Shown here: piece by piece, positions 8,601 through 16,073 of the stretch
Position numbering within the stretch: position 1 is the stretch's first letter
Layout of the letters: every line of letters starts with the position of its first letter
Source: Bacillota bacterium
GTDB lineage: Bacteria; Bacillota_B; Desulfitobacteriia; Desulfitobacteriales; Desulfitobacteriaceae
Length of the DNA stretch: 16,301 nt
Direction: 5' to 3'
NCBI GenBank assembly: GCA_021779415.1
Contig: JAJYAS010000012.1
Span: 1-16,301 of the forward strand
Translations under genes and position numbers: made by a program
Notes under the pieces: model-generated
The model's database searches: none
What the model was told of the DNA's origin: nothing
What the model saw: only the letters and a program-made list of their open reading frames with translations

Positions 8601-11600
8601 AAAAAAGAAGCACTCTCGTTTTCAGATCAACTTGCATTGCGACGGTATGCCCGGAAAATTTGGGCGTTTTTTGAAGAGTTTGTCTGCAACGAGGACCACT
8701 GGCTTCCTCCAGATAATGTCCAAATAGAACCCCCTAATGGTGTGGCCCATCGGACGTCGCCCACAAACATAGGACTAGCTTTACTGGCAAATTTGTCAGC
8801 ACGGGATTTTGGGTACATTTCGTTATCAACAATGTATGAGCGAATTGAGCACACGTTGGAAACGATTGATAGTCTAGGACATTGGAAAGGGCATTTGTAT
8901 AATTGGTACGATACCCAGAGTCTGGTGCCTTTGGAACCTCGTTACGTGTCTACCGTTGATAGCGGTAATTATGTGCTATATTTGATGACGTTAAAATCAG
9001 GACTTGCCGAGATCTTAGACAAGCCTCTGCTTGATCTGCAATTTGCGCAGGGACTGAGGGACACTTATAATTTATTAATTGAAGTGGTTGGTCGGGATAC
9101 TTACGAGGAACTTCATGAATTTGATCAGGCTCTTGACCATGTGCTTGGTTCATCTGAAACGTGGACAGTGCAGAGTTGGATGAATCTATTGGCATTATGG
9201 CCAAATGAGTTTGTAAATCATGAATTGACCATCGAGGGTATCTATTGGGCGCGCCGTCTGGATATGATGATACAATCTTTTTGTCAAGAAATGGGAGATG
9301 TCTACCCGTGGGTAATAGATACTGAGCGTTCAGAAACCCATGCACTCCTGAACGCTAAGGTCTTTGAAATCAGTTTGAAGGAACTCGCTCAAAGCTATAC
9401 AGATGTACTTCAGGAAGAGAGTTTACTCCCCGAGATGAGAGAGGGGATTGGCGGAGCACTAAAAGAACTTCAGACTTATATTCATAAGTCAGTGGAGTTA
9501 CAACAGCGGCTTGAAGGAATGGTCTTGGCTACAGAGTTCAGACCGCTCTTTGACGAAGCCCGTCAACTCTTTTCTATTGGGTACCGTGTTGGAGAGAGTA
9601 TGTTGGATAAGTCGTATTATGACTTGCTGGCTTCAGAGGCCCGTCAGGCGAGCTTTATTGCCATAGCCAAAGGGGATGTGCCCCACAGTCATTGGTTTAA
9701 GCTAGGACGTTCTTTAACCTTAGCTAAAGGAAAGCGAAGTTTAGTCTCGTGGAGCGGGACGATGTTCGAATTTTTAATGCCTCTTCTGGTAATGCGAAAT
9801 TATGAGGGGACACTTCTCGATGAAACGTATCGTTCTGTTGTGGAGGTGCAAAGGAAGTATGGTCAAGAACACAACGTACCCTGGGGTATATCTGAATCAG
9901 GATTTTCTGCTTTCGATCCCCAACTCAATTATCAGTATAAGGCCTTCGGAGTTCCGGGCTTAGGTCTTAAGCGGGGTTTAATTCAGGATCTTGTGATAGC
10001 GCCCTATGCAAGTTTTTTGGCTTTAATGGTATCTCCACATGAGGCACTATTAAATATTTCTGCGATGGAGCAAAGGGGTTTCGGAGGACGGTATGGGTTA
10101 TATGAAGCGGCCGACTATACCCCTGAACGTCTTCCTGCTGGACGCCCCTTGATGTTGATCCGGAGTTTTATGGCTCATCATCAAGGAATGAGTTTATTAG
10201 CCCTAAATAATGTGTTATGCGACAATCGTATGCAACATCGTTTGCACAGTGAAGCCTTAATCCAAGCCACAGAGCTTCTGTTACAAGAACGTCTGCCTAT
10301 GTCTATACCGGTTATTCCTCCGCTAGAAGGGGAACAAGCTGTGAGAGAACGGAATTCTAAGGTTGCCGATCTAGAAAATAATCAGGTGATTTTGCTGGAC
10401 ACGACAAAGAGTTCTATGCCAATCACACACTGTATTTCTAATGGACAGTATTCTGTCATGCTGACGAATGCTGGTGCAGGGTTTAGCCGATTTCGGGAGA
10501 TTAGCCTTTCCCGTTGGCGGGAAGACGTAACTCGGGATGCATGGGGAATGTACTTTTATATTCAAAACTTGAATTCTGGAGACGTATGGTCTGCAACCCA
10601 TCAACCTTGTCGAGATTCTGGCGAAGACTATCAGGTGATTTTTTCACCGGACAAAGTAGAGTTCTCTCGCAAGGATGGCAACATAACAACCCGTACTGAA
10701 GTTGTCGTATCTCCTGAAGACCAAGCGGAGATGCGACGTATATCCTTAACAAATCACAGTAAACATGACAGAACAGTTGAAGTTACCAGTTATTTTGAAG
10801 TGGTTTTGGCTAGGCCAAGTGAAGATTTGGCACATCCGGCGTTTGGCAATCTCTTTATTCAAACTGAATTTGCACATGGGTCGTTATTGGCGTCACGAAG
10901 ACCACGCAGTGAAAATCAGGCTCGGTTGTGGCTCATGCATACGGTGGCAACGGAAGGGGAAAAAGTGGGCTCTCTTCAATATGAGACGGATCGTGCACGC
11001 TTTATTGGGCGAGGGAGAAGCCTTGCGAAGCCACAAGCGTTAGATGCGAATCATCCCTTGTCTAATACCGTTGGAGCCGTGTTGGATCCCATGATGAGCT
11101 TGCGACAGAGGGTAAGAATCTGCCCTGGGCAAACCGTTCGGGTTTCCTTCTCAATGGGATATGCTGACAACCGTGAAGAGATCATCAGCATGGCGGAAAA
11201 ATACCGGGATCCGCTCTCTGTCAATAGGGCGTTTGAGCTGGCATGGACACAAAGTACTATGGAACTTAGGCATTTGAATTTGACGGCAGCTCAGGCAAAC
11301 GAGAGTTTAAGTCTTGGAGGACATTTGCTTTTCATTAGTCCTTGCCGAAGAGATGTAGAGGAATGCATTAAGCATAATCGCAAAGGGCAGTCTTCTCTCT
11401 GGCCTTATGCAATTTCAGGAGATCTTCCTATCGTCCTAGTTCGAGTGAAAGATGCGGAAAATTTGGATTTGGTACGAAGACTCTTAAAGATCCATGAATA
11501 CTGGAGGCTAAAAGGGTTGTATGCTGATCTAGTCATACTCAATGAAGATGAGAGTGGCTATGTTCAGGCTTTCCAAGATACTCTCCGTGATTTTATCTCA

Positions 11601-14291
11601 ATGGGGCATGCTCGCGATCTACTGAATCAATCTGGCGGTGTCTTTCTGCTTCAAAAAGGTCATGTTCAGCCGGAAGATGTCACACTTCTCTGTGCTGTTG
11701 CTCGAATAACATTTAGTGGAGAAGGAGGATCGTGTTCCGTTCAAATTCGCAAAAAAGGGAAGGTCATTTTCTCAGATGTCGAGCATTCTGAAACAGATAG
11801 CCAAGAAAAGGCCCAAGACCTACCCAACCCAGTTGTTCAGGAAGAAGTCAGTGAGTTTCATTCAGCGGTGTCAGATCCGGCAATGGGTCAGCTGTTGTTT
11901 GCCAATGGATACGGTGGATTTAGCGAGGACGGCACCGAATATATCATCAGACTACAGGAAGGCATGAATACTCCCTTACCTTGGATCAATGTCATTGCCA
12001 ATTCCAAGTTCGGTTTTCAAGTGTCTGAAGTGGGTGCTGGTTATACCTGGTCTCTTAATAGTAGGGAGTACAAGCTTACCCCTTGGTCAAATGATCCAAT
12101 TATCGATCCAACAGGGGAAGCTCTTTTCTTACGTGATGAAAAAACTGGGGAAGCATGGTCTGTCACAGCTAGTCCGAAGCGCGAAAAGGGTTTATACACT
12201 ATCCGGCATGGCCAAGGGTATTCGACGTTTGAACATTGTAGTCATGGGCTTATGCAAACGTTACGTCTCTTTGTACCTATAAAGGAGTCCGTCAAGGTCC
12301 TAGAATTAATGATCACCAACACAACGAGTCAAGTTCAACGTTTAAGTGCAGTTTATTATGTTGAATGGGTAATGGGCGTAGCACGCGAGCAAACCGCTCC
12401 TTATCTAGTGACAGAATACAATGAAGAACAAAATACTTTATTTGCTCGCAATACGTATCAAGATGATTTCGCTGGGAGGATTGGATTTTTAGCTGCTTTT
12501 GGTGCAGAGTTGGCAAGTTATACGGGGGATCGTTCTGAATTTATCGGAAGGAACGGAAGTTTGGAAGACCCCGAGGGGTTAAAACTGGACCGTTTTTCAG
12601 GAACAATTGGGGCAGGACTTGATCCTTGTTCTGCCTTACAACTCATAGTTTCTCTGTCTCCCGGTGAGACGAAGACTCTTACTTTCTTACTCGGCGAAAC
12701 AGAAAATGAAGCAGAGGCTGAGCAAATTGTAGACGCTTATGGTCAGCCTGGAAAGTTAGATAAAGTTCTTGAAGAAGTCAAGCAGTATTGGGATAAATTG
12801 TTGGGAAACATTCAGGTTGACACGCCTGATCTTTCGATGAATATACTTCTCAACCGCTGGTTGCTCTATCAGACGGTGGTCTGTCGTCTATGGGCCCGCT
12901 CAGCGTTTTATCAGTCAGGAGGAGCGTTTGGCTTTAGGGATCAACTTCAAGACGTGATGGCCCTTGTTTATACGACTCCCCAGGTTACTCGTGAACAAAT
13001 TATTCTCCATTGCGGACATCAGTTTCTAGAAGGGGATGTGCAGCATTGGTGGCACGCAGGGAAAGGAAAAGGAATTCGAACCAAATTCTCTGATGATTTG
13101 TTATGGTTGCCCTTTGTAACGGCCCATTATATTGAACGCACAGGGGACGAGGGCGTTTTGGAGGAGTCGATAGTCTTCCTTGAGGATGAGCCCTTGAAGG
13201 AAGATGAAGACGAACGATATTCAATTTCCGGTATTTCTCATGAGCAGGGTAGTGTGTATGAACACTGTATCCGTGCCATCGAGAGAGGGTTGCGTTTTGG
13301 GGAACACGGGTTGCCGCTTATCGGCTCAGGAGACTGGAACGATGGCTTCAGTCGCATCGGGCCCAGAGGAAAAGGAGAAAGTGTGTGGCTGGGGTGGTTT
13401 TTATATCTAACTTTAAAGCGTTTTGCTACGGTATGCGATTCTCGACAAGATCTTGAGAGAGGCGCCCGCTATCGTGGTATTGCCGAAGAATTACAGCAAA
13501 ATATTGAGCTCCATGGCTGGGATGGTGGTTGGTATAGGCGAGCTTATTTTGATGACGGGACACCGTTAGGGTCGTCTCAAAATCCAGAATGTCAAATCGA
13601 TGCCATCGCTCAATCCTGGTCTGTTCTCTCCGGAGCAGCCAAATCTTCTCGGGCTAAAGATGCTATGCTGGCCTTAGAACACTATTTGTGGCGCAAGGAA
13701 GACGGTGTTCTCCTTTTATTGACCCCGCCCTTTGATAAATTTTTGCCAGATCCCGGATATATAAAAGGGTACGTTCCCGGGGTTCGTGAAAACGGCGGAC
13801 AGTATACCCATGGGGCTATTTGGGCAATTTTGGCTTACGCAAGTTTAGGAGAAGGGGACAAGGCAACAGAACTCTTTCAGATGTTAAGTCCCATTCATCA
13901 TGCCCGTACAGAACATGAAGTGAATCGTTATAAAGTAGAACCCTATGTTATGGTTGCAGATGTTTATGCCACACACCCTCATGTGGGCAGAGGAGGATGG
14001 ACGTGGTATACTGGAGCAGCCGGGTGGATGTATCAGGCGGGACTTGAGGGGATTCTAGGTTTTAAACGTCAAGGGGATAAATTAGTCTTGAAACCGTGTA
14101 TACCATGCCGTTGGAAGAGTTATCGCCTAACTTATCAGTATCAGACAACGCAATACGTGATTATCGTCGAGAATCCAAGGGGTAGAATGACCGGGTGTGA
14201 GAAAGTCACATTAGATGAAAAAGTTTTAAAGGAACCTGTTATTTTGTTAGAAGATGACGGTCAAGTCCATACGATCCGTCTAGAACTTTAA
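5700..14291 (+). CDS. cgs: Cyclic beta-1,2-glucan synthase (NdvB/ChvB/Cgs type)
   Basis: This membrane enzyme makes cyclic beta-1,2-glucan from UDP-glucose; at 2863 residues it is close to the Brucella/Rhizobium enzymes (about 2800-2870). The start is the first ATG after an in-frame TAA and has GGAG 7 nt upstream. Residues 1-400 are a helical N-terminal region. Membrane helices lie at about 408-428 and 433-457. The GT84-type transferase domain follows, with DAD (619-621), HDLIEG (732-737) and the RQHRW motif (764-768, the (R/Q)xxRW signature). Further helices lie at about 804-822, 827-848, 857-882, 915-935 and 944-960. A glycoamylase-like domain spans about 1340-1530 (SWSGTMFE, Glu1357; WGISES, Glu1399) and corresponds to the cyclisation/transglycosylation module. 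Two supersandwich domains begin near 1581 and 2065. The C-terminal GH94 phosphorylase (about 2375-2830) has GAFGFRDQLQD (2408-2418), HWWH (2449-2452), GDWNDG (2544-2549) and ENGGQYTHGA (2697-2706). It appears intact. Confidence 0.95.
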   Translation: MKFYTRSVTKDKPYKDIVLHGEDLLKHAEEIARFNANQGTSYPMRTLLPRVRQNMKFLKLAYREITDYATRTQDIVPATEWLLDNYYSLKDLREEIEKTLPLNFERQLPRNASGDFQGYPRIYGLLVELIEHTDSQLQSDTLKAFINAYQVQVPLSSGELWAIPIMLKIILLENIRRIAEQILLTQTEREAADNWVLPLIKSEYGPQKWEVILKTLTSQGEYSSAYAEQILKRLRDLGVDVAPLLHWVDRVVAKQDTTIEELAKLERQRQSMYQVSMGHAILSIHFIKAEDWPRFFEEVSLVERLFNKDPNGVYIQMDFESRDAYRHQVEKIARYFKVSELVVARKVLSRAEKAHENGESVSSHVGYDLIGAGRDSLEREMKQDFGPPRNMAYRIQHAICEKPGTYYFGSLLIGTGCLCFLTLANVLQTNSLSLMHFLLFLGLIVWASSLIIPLVNWVVSKVFCPTFLPKLELREGIPEELRTMVAVPTLLTSVDRVKELVGEIEVYHLANRDDNLHFALLGDFADASSEAVEGDEEIISAARASIENLNNKYGQGRFYFFNRKRIYNAPEGVWMGWERKRGKLVEFNCLLRQDGATNFDIQIGELSILPTFRYVITLDADTQLPQGTARKLIGTLAHPLHAPRLSEDGGRVVQGYGILQPRVGVSILSAGATKFSRIFSGRVGVDPYTTAVSDVYQDLFGEGIFTGKGIYDIDVFHQVTHNAFPENTILSHDLIEGLYARAGLVTDVELVDGYPASYLAYMRRQHRWVRGDWQLLPWLLKPIPFVSRWKIFDNLRRSLEAPAQLLLLILAFTVLSGDPLVWVGLISVSLIWPMALNMINSFLVEGGKQGDIGQVLSTLVTQFALQFIFLPFTALMMLDAIVRSLYRQFVSHRHLLEWETAADTEQRLDVSLKTMLSTMWSVAFFVLIAVLTIRSSFPTKLGRFIPLGMVWVASLWVAHRVSLPTQHKKEALSFSDQLALRRYARKIWAFFEEFVCNEDHWLPPDNVQIEPPNGVAHRTSPTNIGLALLANLSARDFGYISLSTMYERIEHTLETIDSLGHWKGHLYNWYDTQSLVPLEPRYVSTVDSGNYVLYLMTLKSGLAEILDKPLLDLQFAQGLRDTYNLLIEVVGRDTYEELHEFDQALDHVLGSSETWTVQSWMNLLALWPNEFVNHELTIEGIYWARRLDMMIQSFCQEMGDVYPWVIDTERSETHALLNAKVFEISLKELAQSYTDVLQEESLLPEMREGIGGALKELQTYIHKSVELQQRLEGMVLATEFRPLFDEARQLFSIGYRVGESMLDKSYYDLLASEARQASFIAIAKGDVPHSHWFKLGRSLTLAKGKRSLVSWSGTMFEFLMPLLVMRNYEGTLLDETYRSVVEVQRKYGQEHNVPWGISESGFSAFDPQLNYQYKAFGVPGLGLKRGLIQDLVIAPYASFLALMVSPHEALLNISAMEQRGFGGRYGLYEAADYTPERLPAGRPLMLIRSFMAHHQGMSLLALNNVLCDNRMQHRLHSEALIQATELLLQERLPMSIPVIPPLEGEQAVRERNSKVADLENNQVILLDTTKSSMPITHCISNGQYSVMLTNAGAGFSRFREISLSRWREDVTRDAWGMYFYIQNLNSGDVWSATHQPCRDSGEDYQVIFSPDKVEFSRKDGNITTRTEVVVSPEDQAEMRRISLTNHSKHDRTVEVTSYFEVVLARPSEDLAHPAFGNLFIQTEFAHGSLLASRRPRSENQARLWLMHTVATEGEKVGSLQYETDRARFIGRGRSLAKPQALDANHPLSNTVGAVLDPMMSLRQRVRICPGQTVRVSFSMGYADNREEIISMAEKYRDPLSVNRAFELAWTQSTMELRHLNLTAAQANESLSLGGHLLFISPCRRDVEECIKHNRKGQSSLWPYAISGDLPIVLVRVKDAENLDLVRRLLKIHEYWRLKGLYADLVILNEDESGYVQAFQDTLRDFISMGHARDLLNQSGGVFLLQKGHVQPEDVTLLCAVARITFSGEGGSCSVQIRKKGKVIFSDVEHSETDSQEKAQDLPNPVVQEEVSEFHSAVSDPAMGQLLFANGYGGFSEDGTEYIIRLQEGMNTPLPWINVIANSKFGFQVSEVGAGYTWSLNSREYKLTPWSNDPIIDPTGEALFLRDEKTGEAWSVTASPKREKGLYTIRHGQGYSTFEHCSHGLMQTLRLFVPIKESVKVLELMITNTTSQVQRLSAVYYVEWVMGVAREQTAPYLVTEYNEEQNTLFARNTYQDDFAGRIGFLAAFGAELASYTGDRSEFIGRNGSLEDPEGLKLDRFSGTIGAGLDPCSALQLIVSLSPGETKTLTFLLGETENEAEAEQIVDAYGQPGKLDKVLEEVKQYWDKLLGNIQVDTPDLSMNILLNRWLLYQTVVCRLWARSAFYQSGGAFGFRDQLQDVMALVYTTPQVTREQIILHCGHQFLEGDVQHWWHAGKGKGIRTKFSDDLLWLPFVTAHYIERTGDEGVLEESIVFLEDEPLKEDEDERYSISGISHEQGSVYEHCIRAIERGLRFGEHGLPLIGSGDWNDGFSRIGPRGKGESVWLGWFLYLTLKRFATVCDSRQDLERGARYRGIAEELQQNIELHGWDGGWYRRAYFDDGTPLGSSQNPECQIDAIAQSWSVLSGAAKSSRAKDAMLALEHYLWRKEDGVLLLLTPPFDKFLPDPGYIKGYVPGVRENGGQYTHGAIWAILAYASLGEGDKATELFQMLSPIHHARTEHEVNRYKVEPYVMVADVYATHPHVGRGGWTWYTGAAGWMYQAGLEGILGFKRQGDKLVLKPCIPCRWKSYRLTYQYQTTQYVIIVENPRGRMTGCEKVTLDEKVLKEPVILLEDDGQVHTIRLEL

Positions 14292-14354
14292 AGGTTCCCA
14301 CCTCACAAAACTCCTGCTTGGATTTGTATGGTAATACGGAGAGGAGGACTAGAG

Positions 14355-15077
14355 ATGGATTTTTATCGGACATTAGCCGATTACTACGATGAAATTTTCC
14401 CGTTAAAGGGGGCACAAAAAGCATTTCTGCAGGACTATTTGAAACGTGAAGCTCCGGGATCGGTGCTGGATATCGGTTCTGGCACCGGAACGTTTGCTTT
14501 AGAGCTCAGTCAAAACGGTGTCAATGTCCTCGGTGTGGATCTCAGTGGAGAAATGGTTAAGATATCCAAGAAAAAAGCATTGGAAAAGAAAAGTACCGCA
14601 TCGTTTTCAGTAGGAGATATGCTGGACCTCAGTGGTATTACGGAACAGTTTGACGGAATAGTTTGCTTAGGCAACTCGTTAGCGCATGTGTTTGGGGAAT
14701 GTGAGCTGAAACAGGCCTTGACTCAATTCAGGGAAAAGGGTAGACGCCTCTTATTACAAACCGTAAACTATGATAGGATATTAGCAAAGCAAGTAAAGGA
14801 ACTCCCCATCATTAAGACTTCAAATCTAATATTTCACCGCTTCTATACGTATAGAACGGATGGGAGAATTGACTTTTCTATGAAAATTGAGTTCCCAGAC
14901 AGGAATGAGGTTGTATCTGGGGTCAATCTCCTTTTTCCATTAAAGTGCAATATCTTAAAGGGAGCCTTGTTAGATACCGGTTGGGAGATCAGCGGACTGT
15001 GGGGGAACTTTGACAAAGAACCCTGGACTAATGACTCCCCGGCCACTATTGTAGAGGCGAAGCGTATACCTTGGTAA
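14355..15077 (+). CDS. Class I SAM-dependent methyltransferase
   Basis: This 240-residue soluble protein has a Rossmann methyltransferase core. Motif I is VLDIGSGTGTF (37-47), the acidic residue after strand 2 is Asp62 in GVDLSGEM, and GDM (87-89) marks the adenine-binding region. Motif IV is CLGNSLAHV (104-112), similar to the GNSLxH seen in small-molecule methyltransferases such as the glycine/sarcosine type. The start at 14355 is chosen because GAGGAGG (14341-14347) is correctly placed before it; the ATG at 14328 would lie upstream of that site. The gene is 63 nt after the glucan synthase with no terminator between them, so co-transcription is plausible. The substrate is unknown. A role in modifying the glucan is only a guess from position. 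Confidence 0.88.
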   Translation: MDFYRTLADYYDEIFPLKGAQKAFLQDYLKREAPGSVLDIGSGTGTFALELSQNGVNVLGVDLSGEMVKISKKKALEKKSTASFSVGDMLDLSGITEQFDGIVCLGNSLAHVFGECELKQALTQFREKGRRLLLQTVNYDRILAKQVKELPIIKTSNLIFHRFYTYRTDGRIDFSMKIEFPDRNEVVSGVNLLFPLKCNILKGALLDTGWEISGLWGNFDKEPWTNDSPATIVEAKRIPW

Positions 15078-15091
15078 TCAAGGCCCCTTCT

Positions 15092-15142
15092 TATTTTGAA
15101 CAGCCAGTATCCTTATCAGTAAGGTACTGGCTGTTCAAAATA
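15092..15142. repeat. Long near-perfect palindrome between convergent genes
   Basis: An 18-bp arm (15092-15109, containing TTTTGAACAGCCAGTA) is the perfect reverse complement of 15125-15142. Inside, CCTTA (15111-15115) pairs with TAAGG (15120-15124) around a TCAG loop, leaving only T15110 unpaired, so the stem is 23 bp in total. The flanks run T-rich on the left and A-rich on the right, the opposite of what a bidirectional intrinsic terminator needs. It could still end or stabilise transcripts, or be a mobile palindromic element. Confidence 0.75.
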
Positions 15143-15148
15143 CTAGGG

Positions 15149-15811
15149 TTATGCTATCCCGTTAAGCATGTCATATATTACCTCGCGCTCTCCAACTGTT
15201 AAAATGGTTAAAAGGTTTAGTTGAGAAAAGACGGTGTAAATTACCCGATATTCTTTTGATCCACAACGGAAGGAAACCCTGTAGGTTTCGTAGTAGGGTC
15301 CCCTAAGCCGTTTAAAAGCTAAGGGGTCTTGTTCTAGAGCCTCAAAAACTACTGGAACTTCCCTAAGCACTTCTTCCCGTAGGACAACTAAATCATGGAT
15401 GCTACGTGTAGTTAGCATAACGTCATAGTTACCTTTGGCGACCTGCTCAATACCTAGGGTTTCTAAAGCCTGACATTCCCACCATTTGATAGATTGGCCG
15501 TTTTTATGTGCCCTATGGGCTTCCTCTGACAAACGATCGAGTATGGTACTAAGTTTTAATTTGCACTCGAGAAGTTTGGCTTTTAAGCAATCACCGTTAC
15601 AACCATTAGCAAGCAAATCACTGACAATTAGATCCTCAAAGAAATCTGAAAGAGGTCGGACTGAACGCTCGGCGGTATGGACAAATACTTTACCTTCGGA
15701 ATCAACACATAAATCTAACGTATCCTCCGCAACCAGTCCGAAGAGCTTACGCAGTTCCAAGGGTAAAACAATTTCTCCTTCTGCGCCAACTTTTACCCGA
15801 TAAATCTCCAT
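15149..15811 (-). CDS. AbrB-domain protein fused to a RelE/ParE-like toxin domain
   Basis: This 220-residue protein appears to join both halves of a toxin-antitoxin system in one chain. Residues 1-47 (YRVKVGAEGEIVLPLELRK, then a strand at KVFVHT) match the swapped-hairpin AbrB/MazE/SpoVT DNA-binding domain. Residues about 53-125 are mainly helical, with Cys71, Cys75, Cys83 and Cys113. Residues about 128-218 match the RelE/ParE pattern: an N-terminal strand (YDVMLTTRS), helices with DLVVLREEV and ALEQDP, LRGPYYETYRVSF, then KEYRVIYTV and GEREVIYDML. ParE/RelE toxins inhibit gyrase or cleave mRNA, and AbrB-type antitoxins bind DNA and autoregulate. The start is supported by AAGGGGGA just upstream. 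The gene is monocistronic, with no separate antitoxin gene visible on its 3' side and a divergent gene on its 5' side. Toxin activity is not proven; the domain may have become a regulatory or structural module. Confidence 0.8.
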   Translation of the reverse strand: MEIYRVKVGAEGEIVLPLELRKLFGLVAEDTLDLCVDSEGKVFVHTAERSVRPLSDFFEDLIVSDLLANGCNGDCLKAKLLECKLKLSTILDRLSEEAHRAHKNGQSIKWWECQALETLGIEQVAKGNYDVMLTTRSIHDLVVLREEVLREVPVVFEALEQDPLAFKRLRGPYYETYRVSFRCGSKEYRVIYTVFSQLNLLTILTVGEREVIYDMLNGIA

Positions 15812-15902
15812 AGATACTCCCCCTTTATTTAGTTTGTTTCCAACAGGTACTTCAGTTTAGTTGCGTACACGTTCAGGCTATTTTTAGAATTTCAACAAGG
15901 GT

Positions 15903-15924
15903 TTGGATTATCCTGCCTATCCAA
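15903..15924. promoter_or_regulatory. Candidate operator in the AbrB-RelE upstream region
   Basis: TTGGAT (15903-15908) and ATCCAA (15919-15924) form a perfect 6-bp inverted repeat separated by 10 nt, about 92 nt upstream of the minus-strand start. It overlaps a GATAAT (minus strand) that resembles a -10 element, but no -35 is found at normal spacing. Autoregulation by the AbrB domain at this site is a guess. Confidence 0.25.
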
Positions 15925-16031
15925 TAAAATATTTAGACAATTCAGTATACGTAAATATTAATTAATAATTCAGTTTATTACAAAAACTTTATATTACTTA
16001 CTTCCATATTTTATATTTCGCTGAAAACGAT

Positions 16032-16037
16032 TATAAT
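16032..16037 (+). promoter_or_regulatory. -10 element for the RNase H-like gene
   Basis: A perfect TATAAT is placed so that transcription would start near 16044, about 30 nt before the TTG start. The hexamer 17 nt upstream (TTTTAT) is a weak -35. The surrounding region is very AT-rich, so a chance match is possible. Confidence 0.4.
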
Positions 16038-16073
16038 TAGGATTTAGATGAAGAATTTTCAGGGGGAACAGCT

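Noticed and set aside
8950..9345. Minus-strand open frame of 131 codons inside the glucan synthase
   Set aside because: The plus-strand frame continues with clear family similarity on both sides; no ribosome binding site or recognisable domain was seen on the minus strand.
13242..13249. GAGCAGGG, identical to the B. subtilis SpoIIIE recognition sequence (SRS)
   Set aside because: It is a single occurrence inside the synthase coding region. An 8-mer is expected about 0.5 times on both strands of a 16-kb window by chance, so it says nothing about translocase direction by itself.
15486..15803. Plus-strand open frame of 105 codons opposite the AbrB-RelE gene, as a possible separate antitoxin
   Set aside because: Its translation is serine-rich without a recognisable fold, and it lies antisense to the well-supported AbrB and linker coding sequence.
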